In this document: positions 1-7,071 of the stretch, one piece after another
Layout: every line of letters starts with the position of its first letter
How positions within the stretch are numbered: the stretch's first letter is position 1
NCBI GenBank assembly: GCA_964569425.1
Contig: CAZMVD010000116.1
Location: 1 to 13,219 of the forward strand
DNA from: JACQXM01 sp964569425
GTDB lineage: Bacteria > Planctomycetota > Phycisphaerae > UBA1845
Direction of reading: 5' to 3'
DNA: 13,219 nt
The notes under the pieces: generated by a model
What the model saw: only the letters and a program-made list of their open reading frames with translations
Database searches by the model: none
What the model was told of the DNA's origin: nothing
Translations under genes and position numbers: made by a program

Positions 1-213
1 GAATCGAACGGCGATGCGCCGCGAGGCCATCTGCTGCGACAGCCCCGCGGGCGGGGCGGGGCCGTCGAAAACCAGGGTCACATCGTCGTTTCCGCGCCGC
101 GCCCAGCGCTCAATGATCTTGACCATGGTCTCCCGCCCCACCAGCGGGATGGGCGCATGCGCCCGCATGGCGTGGAGGAGGTTGTTCCCGTCGATGATGA
201 CGTGGCCGGGCAT
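1..213 (-). CDS. YacP/NYN-domain RNase-like protein, N-terminal part (runs off left edge)
   Basis: Reading leftwards from an ATG at 213-211, 71 codons stay open to the window edge, so the 3' part is missing. The protein begins M-P-G-H-V-I-I-D-G-N-N-L-L-H-A-M, the first acidic motif (DGNN/DGYN) of the NYN/PIN-like nucleases of the YacP (Rae1) family. A second acidic strand, V-T-L-V-F-D-G, follows near residue 55. Family members are metal-dependent RNA-cleaving proteins, and Rae1 cuts mRNA on the ribosome; that role is family knowledge and is not shown here. The C-terminal half, with the remaining acidic residues, is outside the window. A promoter-like element at 227-255 lies only about 14 bases before the ATG. 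The gene is divergent from the tRNA. Confidence 0.75.
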   Translation of the reverse strand, partial: MPGHVIIDGNNLLHAMRAHAPIPLVGRETMVKIIERWARRGNDDVTLVFDGPAPPAGLSQQMASRRIAVRF

Positions 214-226
214 GGCTGAACGGCCT

Positions 227-255
227 ATCCTACCGGGACTTGGTTCATGTCCCAA
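227..255 (-). promoter_or_regulatory. Candidate sigma-70-type promoter for the NYN-domain gene
   Basis: On the minus strand, TTGGGA (255-250, 4/6 to the -35 consensus) is followed after exactly 17 bases by TAGGAT (232-227, 4/6 to the -10 consensus). The expected start of transcription is near 220, so the ATG at 213 would have a leader of only about 7 bases. The -35 overlaps an imperfect operator-like repeat, GGGAC (235-239) and GTCCC (249-253). Consensus matches alone are weak support. Confidence 0.4.
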
Positions 256-346
256 ACTTCTGAGCAAGGGCGGATTTGGCACCGCTGCGGGCCGATGGTC
301 ATGGACTTCGGCATGGTCGATTTCGACCGCGGTGTGGCGTGTCGGC

Positions 347-374
347 TTGACGCCCGCACGGCGTCGGATACCTT
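347..374 (+). promoter_or_regulatory. Candidate promoter of tRNA-Ala
   Basis: TTGACG (347-352, 5/6 to -35) is followed after 16 bases by TACCTT (369-374, about 3/6 to -10). Transcription would start near 381, ten bases before the mature tRNA. The -35 is good and the -10 is poor. Confidence 0.4.
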
Positions 375-390
375 GGCGCGTGCTTTGATC

Positions 391-463
<73 letters not shown>

Positions 464-494
464 TTCCACGCCGATTCGCCCTGCGCGTGTCATC

Positions 495-510
495 TGGACC
501 GCCTGCTGCA
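495..510 (+). promoter_or_regulatory. Possible sigma-54 (-24/-12) promoter
   Basis: TGGACCG, four bases, then CTGCA. The invariant GG (496-497) and GC (508-509) have the correct sigma-54 spacing, and 9 of 12 bases match TGGCACG-N4-TTGCA. The start site would be near 521, with a leader of about 22 bases to the HAD gene at 543. A sigma-54 gene is present in this window. The match could still arise by chance in GC-rich DNA, and no activator binding site was recognised. Confidence 0.22.
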
Positions 511-542
511 TGGGGACGTCACCTTTCGCCGGGACACCATTC

Positions 543-1271
543 ATGATTGAAGCCGTGCTCTTTGATCTCGGCGATACGCTTTTTCGCTTTGATTCCTCAG
601 ATACGCAACGTGCCGTTGAGACGGCCGGTCGTCCGGTGTACGAGGACTTATTACGCAGGGGCTACCGCCCACCGCCGTTCGCGGTTTATGTCCGCAAAAT
701 GAAGTATCAGTTTGCATTCGCCTATCTCTGTTCGCGCATTTCCCTGCGCGAAGTGCCGCTGGTGGAGCGATTGCATGAAGCGCACGTGCGAATGGACATT
801 CGCATGAGTCGGTCCGAGACGCAGCGAATGGTCTCCCAATGTCTGGTCGGCGCCGCATCGCTGTTTACCAAGGAGGATAGTGCGTCAGCGGTCGTGGAGG
901 AGCTGTTCCGGGCGGGCTTCCGTCTCGGACTGATATCCAACACCTGGTTTCCCGGCGAGGCCATCGACCGGCACCTGGCCGGACACGGATTGCTCGAGTA
1001 TTTCCCGGTTCGCGTGTATTCGTCCGAGGTGCGTTACATGAAGCCGAGCCGGGAGATTTTCCGAATCGCGTTGCGTGCTTTGGGCATTCCGGCGTACGCG
1101 GCGGTGTACATCGGCGACCACGTCGTGAACGACGTCTTCGGCGCCGGGCGCATGGGCATGAAGTCGATTCTGGTCGACCATGGTCGAGGTCGACGGATCC
1201 GGCTTCGTCCCGACCGCGTGATCCGCGACTTGTCAGAGATCCCGCCCCTGTTGCGGGACAAGACTTTGTGA
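543..1271 (+). CDS. HAD-superfamily (subfamily IA) hydrolase
   Basis: A 242-residue haloacid-dehalogenase-type phosphohydrolase, probably cytoplasmic; substrate unknown. The four HAD motifs are in order: motif I FDLGDT with nucleophile D8; motif II LISNT with S132; motif III K167 in YMKPS; motif IV GDHVVND with D192 and D197. Residues 20-115 form the helical cap expected in class IA. In motif I the position two after the nucleophile is Gly rather than the usual general-acid Asp, a variant common in FDLG-type HAD proteins. The start is set at ATG 543 because the HAD beta-strand begins right there; the in-frame ATG at 510 would add 11 residues with no family character. The stop overlaps the aat start (TGATG), so the two are probably co-translated. 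Confidence 0.87.
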   Translation: MIEAVLFDLGDTLFRFDSSDTQRAVETAGRPVYEDLLRRGYRPPPFAVYVRKMKYQFAFAYLCSRISLREVPLVERLHEAHVRMDIRMSRSETQRMVSQCLVGAASLFTKEDSASAVVEELFRAGFRLGLISNTWFPGEAIDRHLAGHGLLEYFPVRVYSSEVRYMKPSREIFRIALRALGIPAYAAVYIGDHVVNDVFGAGRMGMKSILVDHGRGRRIRLRPDRVIRDLSEIPPLLRDKTL

Positions 1272-1852
1272 TGCGACAGGATCTGCTTCCCCGGAACCTG
1301 CTGGCGGCCTACGCGCGCGGCCTGTTTCCGATGGCCGATGCGCTGGGGCGTTTGCACTGGCTGTCGCCGGATCCGCGGGCGATCATTGAACTGGATACCC
1401 TGGTGGTTTCCCGTTCGCTGCGTGCCGTCATTCGTCGGGGTGTTTTCGACCTCTGCATCAATCGGGCGTTCGGTGAGGTCATCGGCGCGTGTGCCGATCG
1501 GGAGGAAGGCACGTGGATTTCGCCGGACATTCAGGCCGCGTATTGCCGATTACATGAACTGGGTTTCGCGCACAGCGTGGAAGCCTGGCAGGAGGGCCGG
1601 TTGGCGGGGGGGCTCTATGGCGTGTCACTCGGTGGAGCGTTTTTTGGCGAATCGATGTTTCATTACGTCAACGATGCGTCCAAAGTGGCCTTGGCGCACC
1701 TGGTGGAGCGGATGCGGGCGCGGCGATTTGTACTGCTCGACGTGCAATTCATGACGGAGCATCTGGGCCGGATGGGAGCGGTGGAGATCTCTCGCCGGCA
1801 ATACGAGCGTCGGCTGCGTGAAGCGATTTCCCTTGATGTGACGTTTGATTAG
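1271..1852 (+). CDS. aat: Leucyl/phenylalanyl-tRNA--protein transferase
   Basis: 193 residues. Aat transfers Leu or Phe from aminoacyl-tRNA to N-terminal Arg/Lys of proteins, marking them for ClpS/ClpAP (N-end rule). Visible motifs: YARGLFPM (14-21), WLSPDPR (about 30-36), TWISPDIQAAY (81-91), AHSVEAW (100-106), GGLYG (113-117) and GESMFH (126-131). The DVQ triad has D157 and Q159. E127, D157 and Q159 keep the spacing of E. coli E156, D186 and Q188, so the enzyme looks active. It is about 40 residues shorter than the E. coli protein, chiefly at the N-terminus, which is common outside proteobacteria. ATG 1271 overlaps the HAD stop by one base; a GTG three bases earlier is also in frame but less likely. 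Confidence 0.95.
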   Translation: MRQDLLPRNLLAAYARGLFPMADALGRLHWLSPDPRAIIELDTLVVSRSLRAVIRRGVFDLCINRAFGEVIGACADREEGTWISPDIQAAYCRLHELGFAHSVEAWQEGRLAGGLYGVSLGGAFFGESMFHYVNDASKVALAHLVERMRARRFVLLDVQFMTEHLGRMGAVEISRRQYERRLREAISLDVTFD

Positions 1853-1898
1853 GGCCTGCCGGCGCTCCGGCTCTTACACTGGAGGTTTCGGCTGCGGC

Positions 1899-3821
1899 AT
1901 GAGTGCGGCAATTGCTCCGCCTGGACCGGCAGCGACGTTCCTTTGCAACATGCGCGCCCTGTGGCGCAGTGACCCGGCGCTTGCGCTGTGGGTGGACGCT
2001 GTTGAGGACGATGAGCGCCCTGTGCTGGAGGCGGCGCGGCGCGGCGCCTGGACGATGCAGGCCGCCACGTCGGACGGAACGAGTGTTTACCTCCACAGCC
2101 GCCACGATCCGTGGGGCGAGGCGCGACGTTTTGCGGAAGCGGTTCCCCTGGAGGACAAGTACTGTTTCGTGGTCGCGGGCGCGGGGCTGGGCTATCACCT
2201 GCGAGCGCTGGCCGACCGGTTACGCGGCGACTTTCTTATCGTCTGCCTGGAGCCCGCCGTCGGGGTTCTGGCCGCAGCGCTGTGCTGCACGGACCTGGCC
2301 GAACTGATTGCCTGTGGAAAGCTCCATTTTCTGACTGACGATGACAAACGCCGGTTGCACCAGATCCTGCAACCGCACAGCACGCTCATCATGTTGGGTA
2401 CGCAGTTCGTCAGTCATCCGCCGTCAGCGCGCGTGGCCGAGCGTGCGTTGGGACCCATTCAGGCCGCCGTCAGCGAGTTCATTTCCTTCTCGCGGATGAC
2501 GCTCATGACGCTGGTGGGCAACTCGCGGATTACGTGCAAGAACATCGCGATGAACCTGCCGGCGCTGGTCACCACCTGGCCCATCGATGAGTTGCGCGGT
2601 CGGTTTGCGGGGCATCCGGCGGTGGTCATATCGGCGGGCCCCTCGCTTTCGCGGAACATCGACCAACTGGGGCGTTTGAAAGGGCGGGCTGTGCTGTGCG
2701 CCGTGCAGACGGCGTTGCGACCGTTGATGGAGCGCGGGGTGGTGCCGGACTTCGTGACCAGCCTTGATTTTCATGAAATGTCGCAGAAGTTTTTTGAAAA
2801 CGCGGGCGATCTGTCGGACGTTCATCTCGTGGCCGAGCCCAAGGCCACCTGGCACGTGATTGACCATTATCCCGGCCCGGTTTCGCTGCTGGACAACGGG
2901 TGGGCGCGGTTGCTGCTGGGGGACGAACTGGCGGGTCGAGAGGGGCTGCCGGCGGGGGCGACGGTGGCGCACCTTGCCTTCTACCTGGCAGTTTACCTCG
3001 GGTGCGACCCCGTGATCTTCGTCGGTCAGGACCTGGCATTCACCGGGCACGTGTTTTACGTGCCGGGGGTAGAGATTCACCGCACCTGGCGCAGTGAGAC
3101 CAATCGCTTCGTTCCGATGGAACAGAAGGAATGGGAGCGCATCGTGCGCAACCGGCCGATACTGCGGCGGGTGACCGGCAGCGACGGAAGCGAGTTATTC
3201 ACGGATGAACTGCTGTTTACGTACCTCGAACAGTTTGAGAAGGACATCGCGGCGGCGCCGTGTCGGGTGATCAATGCGACGGAGGGCGGGGCGCGGATTC
3301 GCGGCACCGAGAGCATGGCTCTGCAAGAGGCCGAGCGACGTTTTTGCGCGGCGCTCATCGACCCGGAGCGGTTCGCCTACCGTCGCCGGTTCGCGAAGCG
3401 CGACCCAACGCGCATGGCGGCGGCGGCGGCGCAGATTCGCTCGAGGCTCGACGAACTGGGCGAGGCGCGCGAAGTGTGTGATGAGCTCCTGGCACTTTTC
3501 GATGAGCTTCGGAGGTTGACCGGCGACCCGGTGCGGTTCAATCGCCGGCTGATCCGCGTGGATGAGCTGCGCACGCGCGTGTATCAGGAGAGCCGGGCGT
3601 ACAAGATCATCAATGCCGCCACGCAGCTTGCGGAACTGCGCCGGTATTCCGCGGACCGCCGCCTGGGGGCCGCCGACTCCGACGACGACGCGCAGCGGGC
3701 CCGGCGCCAGATCGCACGCGACGCCGACTTCATCAGCGGGGTGCGCGACGGGGCCGCCGAAGTTTCAGAACTGCTTCGCGAGGCGCTGGCACGGCTCGAA
3801 CAGGCGGAGGCGGGCGCATGA
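1899..3821 (+). CDS. Maf-type DUF115 protein (motility-associated factor glycosyltransferase-like)
   Basis: 640 residues from ATG 1899, with a GGAGG sequence at 1881-1885 (somewhat distant). The N-terminal part contains a nucleotide-fold stretch, VVAGAGLGYHL (about 91-101), with LIVCLEP about 20 residues on. The DUF115/MptE-like core spans about 207-385: VVISAGPSLS (about 242-251), SLDFHE (288-293), FVGQDLAF (374-381), then NATEGGARI (459-467). The C-terminal part (about 490-640) is helical, charged and rich in Arg/Glu. Maf proteins attach nonulosonic (pseudaminic/legionaminic) acids to flagellin Ser/Thr in Campylobacter, Helicobacter, Aeromonas and relatives; the related archaeal fold MptE is a pterin diphosphokinase. 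No flagellin gene is in view, so the acceptor is unknown. The stop overlaps the next ATG by four bases (ATGA), indicating translational coupling with the NTP-transferase/SPASM gene. Confidence 0.85.
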   Translation: MSAAIAPPGPAATFLCNMRALWRSDPALALWVDAVEDDERPVLEAARRGAWTMQAATSDGTSVYLHSRHDPWGEARRFAEAVPLEDKYCFVVAGAGLGYHLRALADRLRGDFLIVCLEPAVGVLAAALCCTDLAELIACGKLHFLTDDDKRRLHQILQPHSTLIMLGTQFVSHPPSARVAERALGPIQAAVSEFISFSRMTLMTLVGNSRITCKNIAMNLPALVTTWPIDELRGRFAGHPAVVISAGPSLSRNIDQLGRLKGRAVLCAVQTALRPLMERGVVPDFVTSLDFHEMSQKFFENAGDLSDVHLVAEPKATWHVIDHYPGPVSLLDNGWARLLLGDELAGREGLPAGATVAHLAFYLAVYLGCDPVIFVGQDLAFTGHVFYVPGVEIHRTWRSETNRFVPMEQKEWERIVRNRPILRRVTGSDGSELFTDELLFTYLEQFEKDIAAAPCRVINATEGGARIRGTESMALQEAERRFCAALIDPERFAYRRRFAKRDPTRMAAAAAQIRSRLDELGEAREVCDELLALFDELRRLTGDPVRFNRRLIRVDELRTRVYQESRAYKIINAATQLAELRRYSADRRLGAADSDDDAQRARRQIARDADFISGVRDGAAEVSELLREALARLEQAEAGA

Positions 3822-5485
3822 ACGTGCCGGCTGTGATGATCGCTGACCTGGAAGTCACCCCGTTGGGTACGGGCAGCCGGCTGGCCGAAGAAGTTGCGGG
3901 TGTACCGGTGCTCCGCCGTACGGTTCAACGACTGGCCCGCGTCCGGCAATTGGCCGGCATTCACGTGCTCTGCCCCCCGGCACAGCATGGGCGCTGCGTC
4001 CGGCTGTTGGACGACTCCGGCGCCCTGGTTCATCCGTGCCAAGCCGACCCGCCGTTGTGGGGGAGGCTGGTTCAATCGGCACGCAAGTGGTCTTTAGACG
4101 GATGGCGCGGGGGCATCGGCGGCACCACCAGCTTCGACGAATACGCCGATTGTCGGGTGTTTGCGGAGTGGCTCCGCGCTGCGGGCCCGTCGCAGATTGA
4201 TGCGGTGCTCGTCGTACCACCTGCGGCGCCGCTGCTCGATCCTGACCTGGCGGACCGCATGATTGACCATCGCCGAAACGCAACCGAGTGCGTACGCATG
4301 GTCTTTACCCAGTCGCCGCCGGGCGTCGCAGGCATTCTCCTCGACGTCGAACTGATCCACGAGCTGGCCGAGAAACGCATTCCGCTGGGCTGGCTCTTTG
4401 CCTACCAGCCGGATCATCCGCGCAAGGACCTTGTTTTCCTGGACGGATGCCTGGAGGTACCGGCGGAACTGCGTCACGCGACCGGACGCCTGGTGGCCGA
4501 TACGCAGCGCGCCATGGGCACCATAACCGAACTGCTCGCGGCGCACGATTCGCTCGACCTGGCGGGGCTGGGGCGGTGGCTCGGGCGGCGCGAGCGCGAG
4601 GTCGTCGAACCGCTGCCGCGCGAGCTGGAAATCGAGCTGACGACGGATGATCCGTATCCTGAGGCGCTGCTGCGCCCGCGGGGGGCGCGGGTGCCCGCTC
4701 GGGGCCCGATCGACCCGGCGACCGTTCGTCGCGCCGTCGACGAAATCGTTCGCTTCGACGACGCGCTGGTGGTGTTGGGCGGGTTCGGCGATCCGTTAGG
4801 TCATCCCCGGCTGGCGGATGTGTTGGGGGCCGTACGCGGCGCCGGCCCCCGCGGGGGAGGACCGTTCGGTCTGGCTGTCCGCACCACAGGCGCAGGCTTG
4901 AACGAGGCCCATACCGAGCTTCTGATCGACCAGGGGGTCGATGTACTGATGGTCACGCTCGATGCGTGGACCCCGGACCGTTACGGACAACTGCAATCGC
5001 CGGCGGACCCTGCCGGTGCCAGCCTGGAACAGGTTCGGCGGCGGATGGAGCGCGTGGGGGAAAGGTGCCGCGACCGGGGATCGGCGCGACCGATCGTGCT
5101 GCCGGAGATGACTAAGGCGCGGGATAACGTCGACGAGCTGGAGGCATTCCACGACGGCTGGCTGCGCCGCCTGGGGGCGGTGTGCATCGGCGGGTTCAGT
5201 CATCACGCGCAGCAGGTCGAAGATCGTAGTGTCATTCGCATGGCACCGGCGCATCGCGAGCCGTGCCGCCGTTTGCGGAATCGCTGCCTGCTGCTCGCCG
5301 ATGGACTGCTGACCATTTGCGATCAGGACCTGCGCGGAGCGCACGCCCTCGGGTCTTTGGCCGATGCGACGCTGGAAGAACTCTGGTCGGGGGAGCACTT
5401 TTCCCGGATTCGTGGGGAACATCGTGCCGGCCGGATGGGCGATCTGCCGCTGTGCGCCCGTTGCGACGAATGGCACCGGCCGTAA
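3818..5485 (+). CDS. Nucleotidyltransferase-like / cysteine-less radical-SAM-like barrel / SPASM fusion protein
   Basis: 555 residues in three parts. Residues 1-260 resemble the SpsF/CMP-sugar cytidylyltransferase fold: LGTGSRLAEEVAGVPVLRRTV (15-35) stands where such enzymes have their glycine-rich nucleotide loop, and VVPPAAPLLDPDLADRMI (132-149) matches the 'D-x-P-L' strand. Residues 266-455 read like a radical-SAM barrel: IELTT (272-276), GGFGDPLGHP (321-330), LAVRTTGAGL (352-361) and VDVLMVTLDA (374-383). The CX3CX2C triad that should follow IELT is absent (DDPYPEALLRPRG), and no Cys occurs between 212 and 416. The C-terminus is a SPASM domain with C483, C490, C501, C546 and C549, plus 'LGSLADATLEELWSG'. 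Coupling to the Maf gene suggests a role in nonulosonic-acid or glycan addition. The barrel probably lacks SAM radical chemistry. Function unproven. Confidence 0.72.
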   Translation: MNVPAVMIADLEVTPLGTGSRLAEEVAGVPVLRRTVQRLARVRQLAGIHVLCPPAQHGRCVRLLDDSGALVHPCQADPPLWGRLVQSARKWSLDGWRGGIGGTTSFDEYADCRVFAEWLRAAGPSQIDAVLVVPPAAPLLDPDLADRMIDHRRNATECVRMVFTQSPPGVAGILLDVELIHELAEKRIPLGWLFAYQPDHPRKDLVFLDGCLEVPAELRHATGRLVADTQRAMGTITELLAAHDSLDLAGLGRWLGRREREVVEPLPRELEIELTTDDPYPEALLRPRGARVPARGPIDPATVRRAVDEIVRFDDALVVLGGFGDPLGHPRLADVLGAVRGAGPRGGGPFGLAVRTTGAGLNEAHTELLIDQGVDVLMVTLDAWTPDRYGQLQSPADPAGASLEQVRRRMERVGERCRDRGSARPIVLPEMTKARDNVDELEAFHDGWLRRLGAVCIGGFSHHAQQVEDRSVIRMAPAHREPCRRLRNRCLLLADGLLTICDQDLRGAHALGSLADATLEELWSGEHFSRIRGEHRAGRMGDLPLCARCDEWHRP

Positions 5486-5607
5486 GCCGCAACGCAGGAA
5501 CACACTGCACTCGTCACTCCCGCCGCCACGGCGTTGCCCATTGCGCCCCGACGATTAACCCAGGTTCACGACGAAGCAAGTCATCACTCGCTAAGGCAAT
5601 TCGCCCC
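5486..5607. other. Short convergent intergenic gap
   Basis: 122 bases between two converging genes. The only structure seen is a GC hairpin at 5521-5533 (CGCCG, CCA, CGGCG) with no T-run on either side, so an intrinsic terminator cannot be claimed. Confidence 0.3.
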
Positions 5608-6420
5608 TCAACCCATCTGCGGCATCGGGAACCGTTCGTCCATCCACGCCTGCCAGATCGGCTCATCGCGCTTCACCGCCGCGTTGGCCTTGGCGCCATA
5701 GAGGTAGACGCTCATGCACACCATCACCATCCCCCCGCAGGAGAATGCGCCGATGTACGCCGTCCCGGGAACCGGCCCGTCGAGGCGAAGCAGCACGGAG
5801 TTGGCGTGCGTCCCCTGTCCCAGCGACTCCACCACGCCGCTGAGGTGCGGCAAGCCCTCCGGCGCACTCCACGTTTGCCCCTGGGCAACCTGGAGGAGCC
5901 CCAGGGCCCCGCCCGCCTTCTCCCACGCCTTCGCCTCCGATTCGCTGGCGTAGCCCACGAACTGCATCGCCGCGCACGGCATGCCCTTGAAGTTCTCCAG
6001 ATACCTCCGCAGGATGCGGAAGTAGGTCGGCCAGCCCTGCTCCAGCCCGTCGAGCTGATTGTCCCAGTCGCCGGTGCTGGCAAACAGGCTGTGGACCACG
6101 CGGACCACGCACTTGCCCCCCGCGCGGGCTTCGACGGTCCACTCGGTGGCCATCTTGGGCGAGCCGGGCATTCCCATGTCGCCTTCGGTCGCAAAGCGTT
6201 TGGGCGCCTCCCACGCGGTGATCGTCGCCGGGCAGTCCATTCCCGGTCCGAAGGTGCACACGACCTGTCCCCCTTGACGTTCGTCGCTTCGCGTCGGGAC
6301 GAACCATGCAGAGATGCCCGCTCCGCTGGCGATCGCCCGCCAGACTTCCTCCGGCGTCCCCGGAACTTCGACTTCCACCTGCACCGATCGCTGCCCGGAT
6401 GGCTCCTTCTTCACGCTCAT
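5608..6420 (-). CDS. AHSA1/SRPBCC-domain protein with extra C-terminal half
   Basis: 270 residues, probably cytoplasmic (no signal peptide or membrane segment). Residues about 12-145 are a START-like AHSA1 (activator of Hsp90 ATPase homologue) domain: VEVEVPGTPEEVWRAIASG, then GISAWFVPT, then a beta-rich part ending in GWPTYFRILRRYLENF, the typical C-terminal helix. Residues about 150-265 form a second half that I do not recognise; it is rich in Gly, Val and Met with FVGYASESEAKAWEKAGG at its start. AHSA1-like proteins bind hydrophobic ligands or act in stress responses, and the ligand here is unknown. The gene overlaps the upstream regulator by four bases (ATGA), so the two form one operon. 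Confidence 0.85.
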   Translation of the reverse strand: MSVKKEPSGQRSVQVEVEVPGTPEEVWRAIASGAGISAWFVPTRSDERQGGQVVCTFGPGMDCPATITAWEAPKRFATEGDMGMPGSPKMATEWTVEARAGGKCVVRVVHSLFASTGDWDNQLDGLEQGWPTYFRILRRYLENFKGMPCAAMQFVGYASESEAKAWEKAGGALGLLQVAQGQTWSAPEGLPHLSGVVESLGQGTHANSVLLRLDGPVPGTAYIGAFSCGGMVMVCMSVYLYGAKANAAVKRDEPIWQAWMDERFPMPQMG

Positions 6421-7034
6421 GTCGTTTCCTTTCCTTTAACTTCTCCCGGCGTCGGATACGCCCCGATCATCAGCCGGTGTCGACGCCCGCCCGGCGCGGA
6501 CTCGTTGTGATAGCGAGAGACCAGCGCGGCGACCGCGGCGGTCAGTTCGCGGCTGAAGGCGGCACGGTCCGCGGCGGACCGGAATCTCACCTCCGTGTCG
6601 ACGGAGAGCGTCGCCAGGCGCTTGCCGACTTCCTCGGACTTGCGTAGCAACTGCCCGACCTCGCGGACCACGCGGGCCGCCAGCGCCACCAGAAAGCTCG
6701 CCGACAGCCGATCGATGCCCTTCCCATCCACACTCCGTGCCGGATCCGCCCCGACCGAACCCAGCGCGCCGGGCGAGACCACGTACGAGGAGGCCGTCGC
6801 CACCAGCCGCCGCTCGGTCAGCCCGCCCCATCGCTTCTTGCTGTCCACCCGGACCAGCCCGTGCTTTTCCAGCGTTCGCAGGTGGTAGTTCACTTTCTGT
6901 CGCGGCAAGCCCACGCGGCCAGCCAGCGTCGCGGCGGACGCCGGCGTACGAAGCTCCGACAGTAGTCGGCGACGCACGGGGTCCAGCGCCACGCTGGCCG
7001 ATGCGGGATCTTCAATGACGCGCACGGGCACCAT
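6417..7034 (-). CDS. ArsR-like winged-helix transcriptional regulator
   Basis: 205 residues from ATG 7034. Residues 15-80 form a winged helix: 'LDPVRRRLLSELRTPASAA', then TLAGRVGLPRQKVNYHLRTL as helix-turn-helix with the recognition helix (about 45-56), then EKHGLVRVD as the wing. The remainder (about 105-200) is a helical C-terminal domain of unknown ligand, without ArsR metal-binding cysteines (the protein has no Cys). It is the first gene of an operon with the AHSA1 protein; this pairing recurs in many bacteria. A TTG at 7070 would extend it by 12 residues, but those bases are the promoter's -35 and the inverted repeat, so ATG 7034 is preferred. Likely autoregulated through that repeat. 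Confidence 0.86.
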   Translation of the reverse strand: MVPVRVIEDPASASVALDPVRRRLLSELRTPASAATLAGRVGLPRQKVNYHLRTLEKHGLVRVDSKKRWGGLTERRLVATASSYVVSPGALGSVGADPARSVDGKGIDRLSASFLVALAARVVREVGQLLRKSEEVGKRLATLSVDTEVRFRSAADRAAFSRELTAAVAALVSRYHNESAPGGRRHRLMIGAYPTPGEVKGKETT

Positions 7035-7041
7035 GGCCGTC

Positions 7042-7071
7042 AATGTATCATTGACAAATTTCTTTGTCAAT
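7042..7071 (-). promoter_or_regulatory. Promoter with perfect inverted-repeat operator for the regulator/AHSA1 operon
   Basis: On the minus strand, TTGACA (7070-7065, perfect -35) is followed after exactly 17 bases by TACATT (7047-7042, 4/6 to -10). The element from 7050 to 7071 is a perfect inverted repeat: ATTGACAAA (7050-7058), four bases, TTTGTCAAT (7063-7071) on the + strand. The -35 and most of the spacer lie inside the repeat, so a bound regulator would block RNA polymerase. A further half-site GTCAAT lies at 7039-7044. Transcription would start near 7035, leaving the ATG at 7034 practically leaderless. Confidence 0.72.

Noticed and set aside
510..542. Earlier ATG at 510 for the HAD gene
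   Set aside because: It adds 11 residues ahead of the motif I beta-strand and would place the start directly on the candidate promoter.
1845..1898. Earlier ATG at 1845 for the Maf-type gene
   Set aside because: It overlaps aat, and the extra 18 residues are Arg/Gly/Cys-rich with no family character. GGAGG at 1881-1885 would lie within it and serves ATG 1899.
5521..5533. Hairpin CGCCG-CCA-CGGCG as a bidirectional terminator
   Set aside because: The stem is only 5 bp with a 3-base loop, and there is no T-run on either strand.
5263..6510. 415-residue open frame on the + strand crossing the end of the SPASM gene and antisense to the AHSA1 gene
   Set aside because: Its product is Arg/His/Pro-rich with no recognisable fold, while the AHSA1 protein on the other strand has a clear domain. 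It is a GC-rich shadow frame.
7035..7070. TTG start at 7070 for the regulator
   Set aside because: Those bases are the -35 box and the operator repeat, and the family fold begins after ATG 7034.
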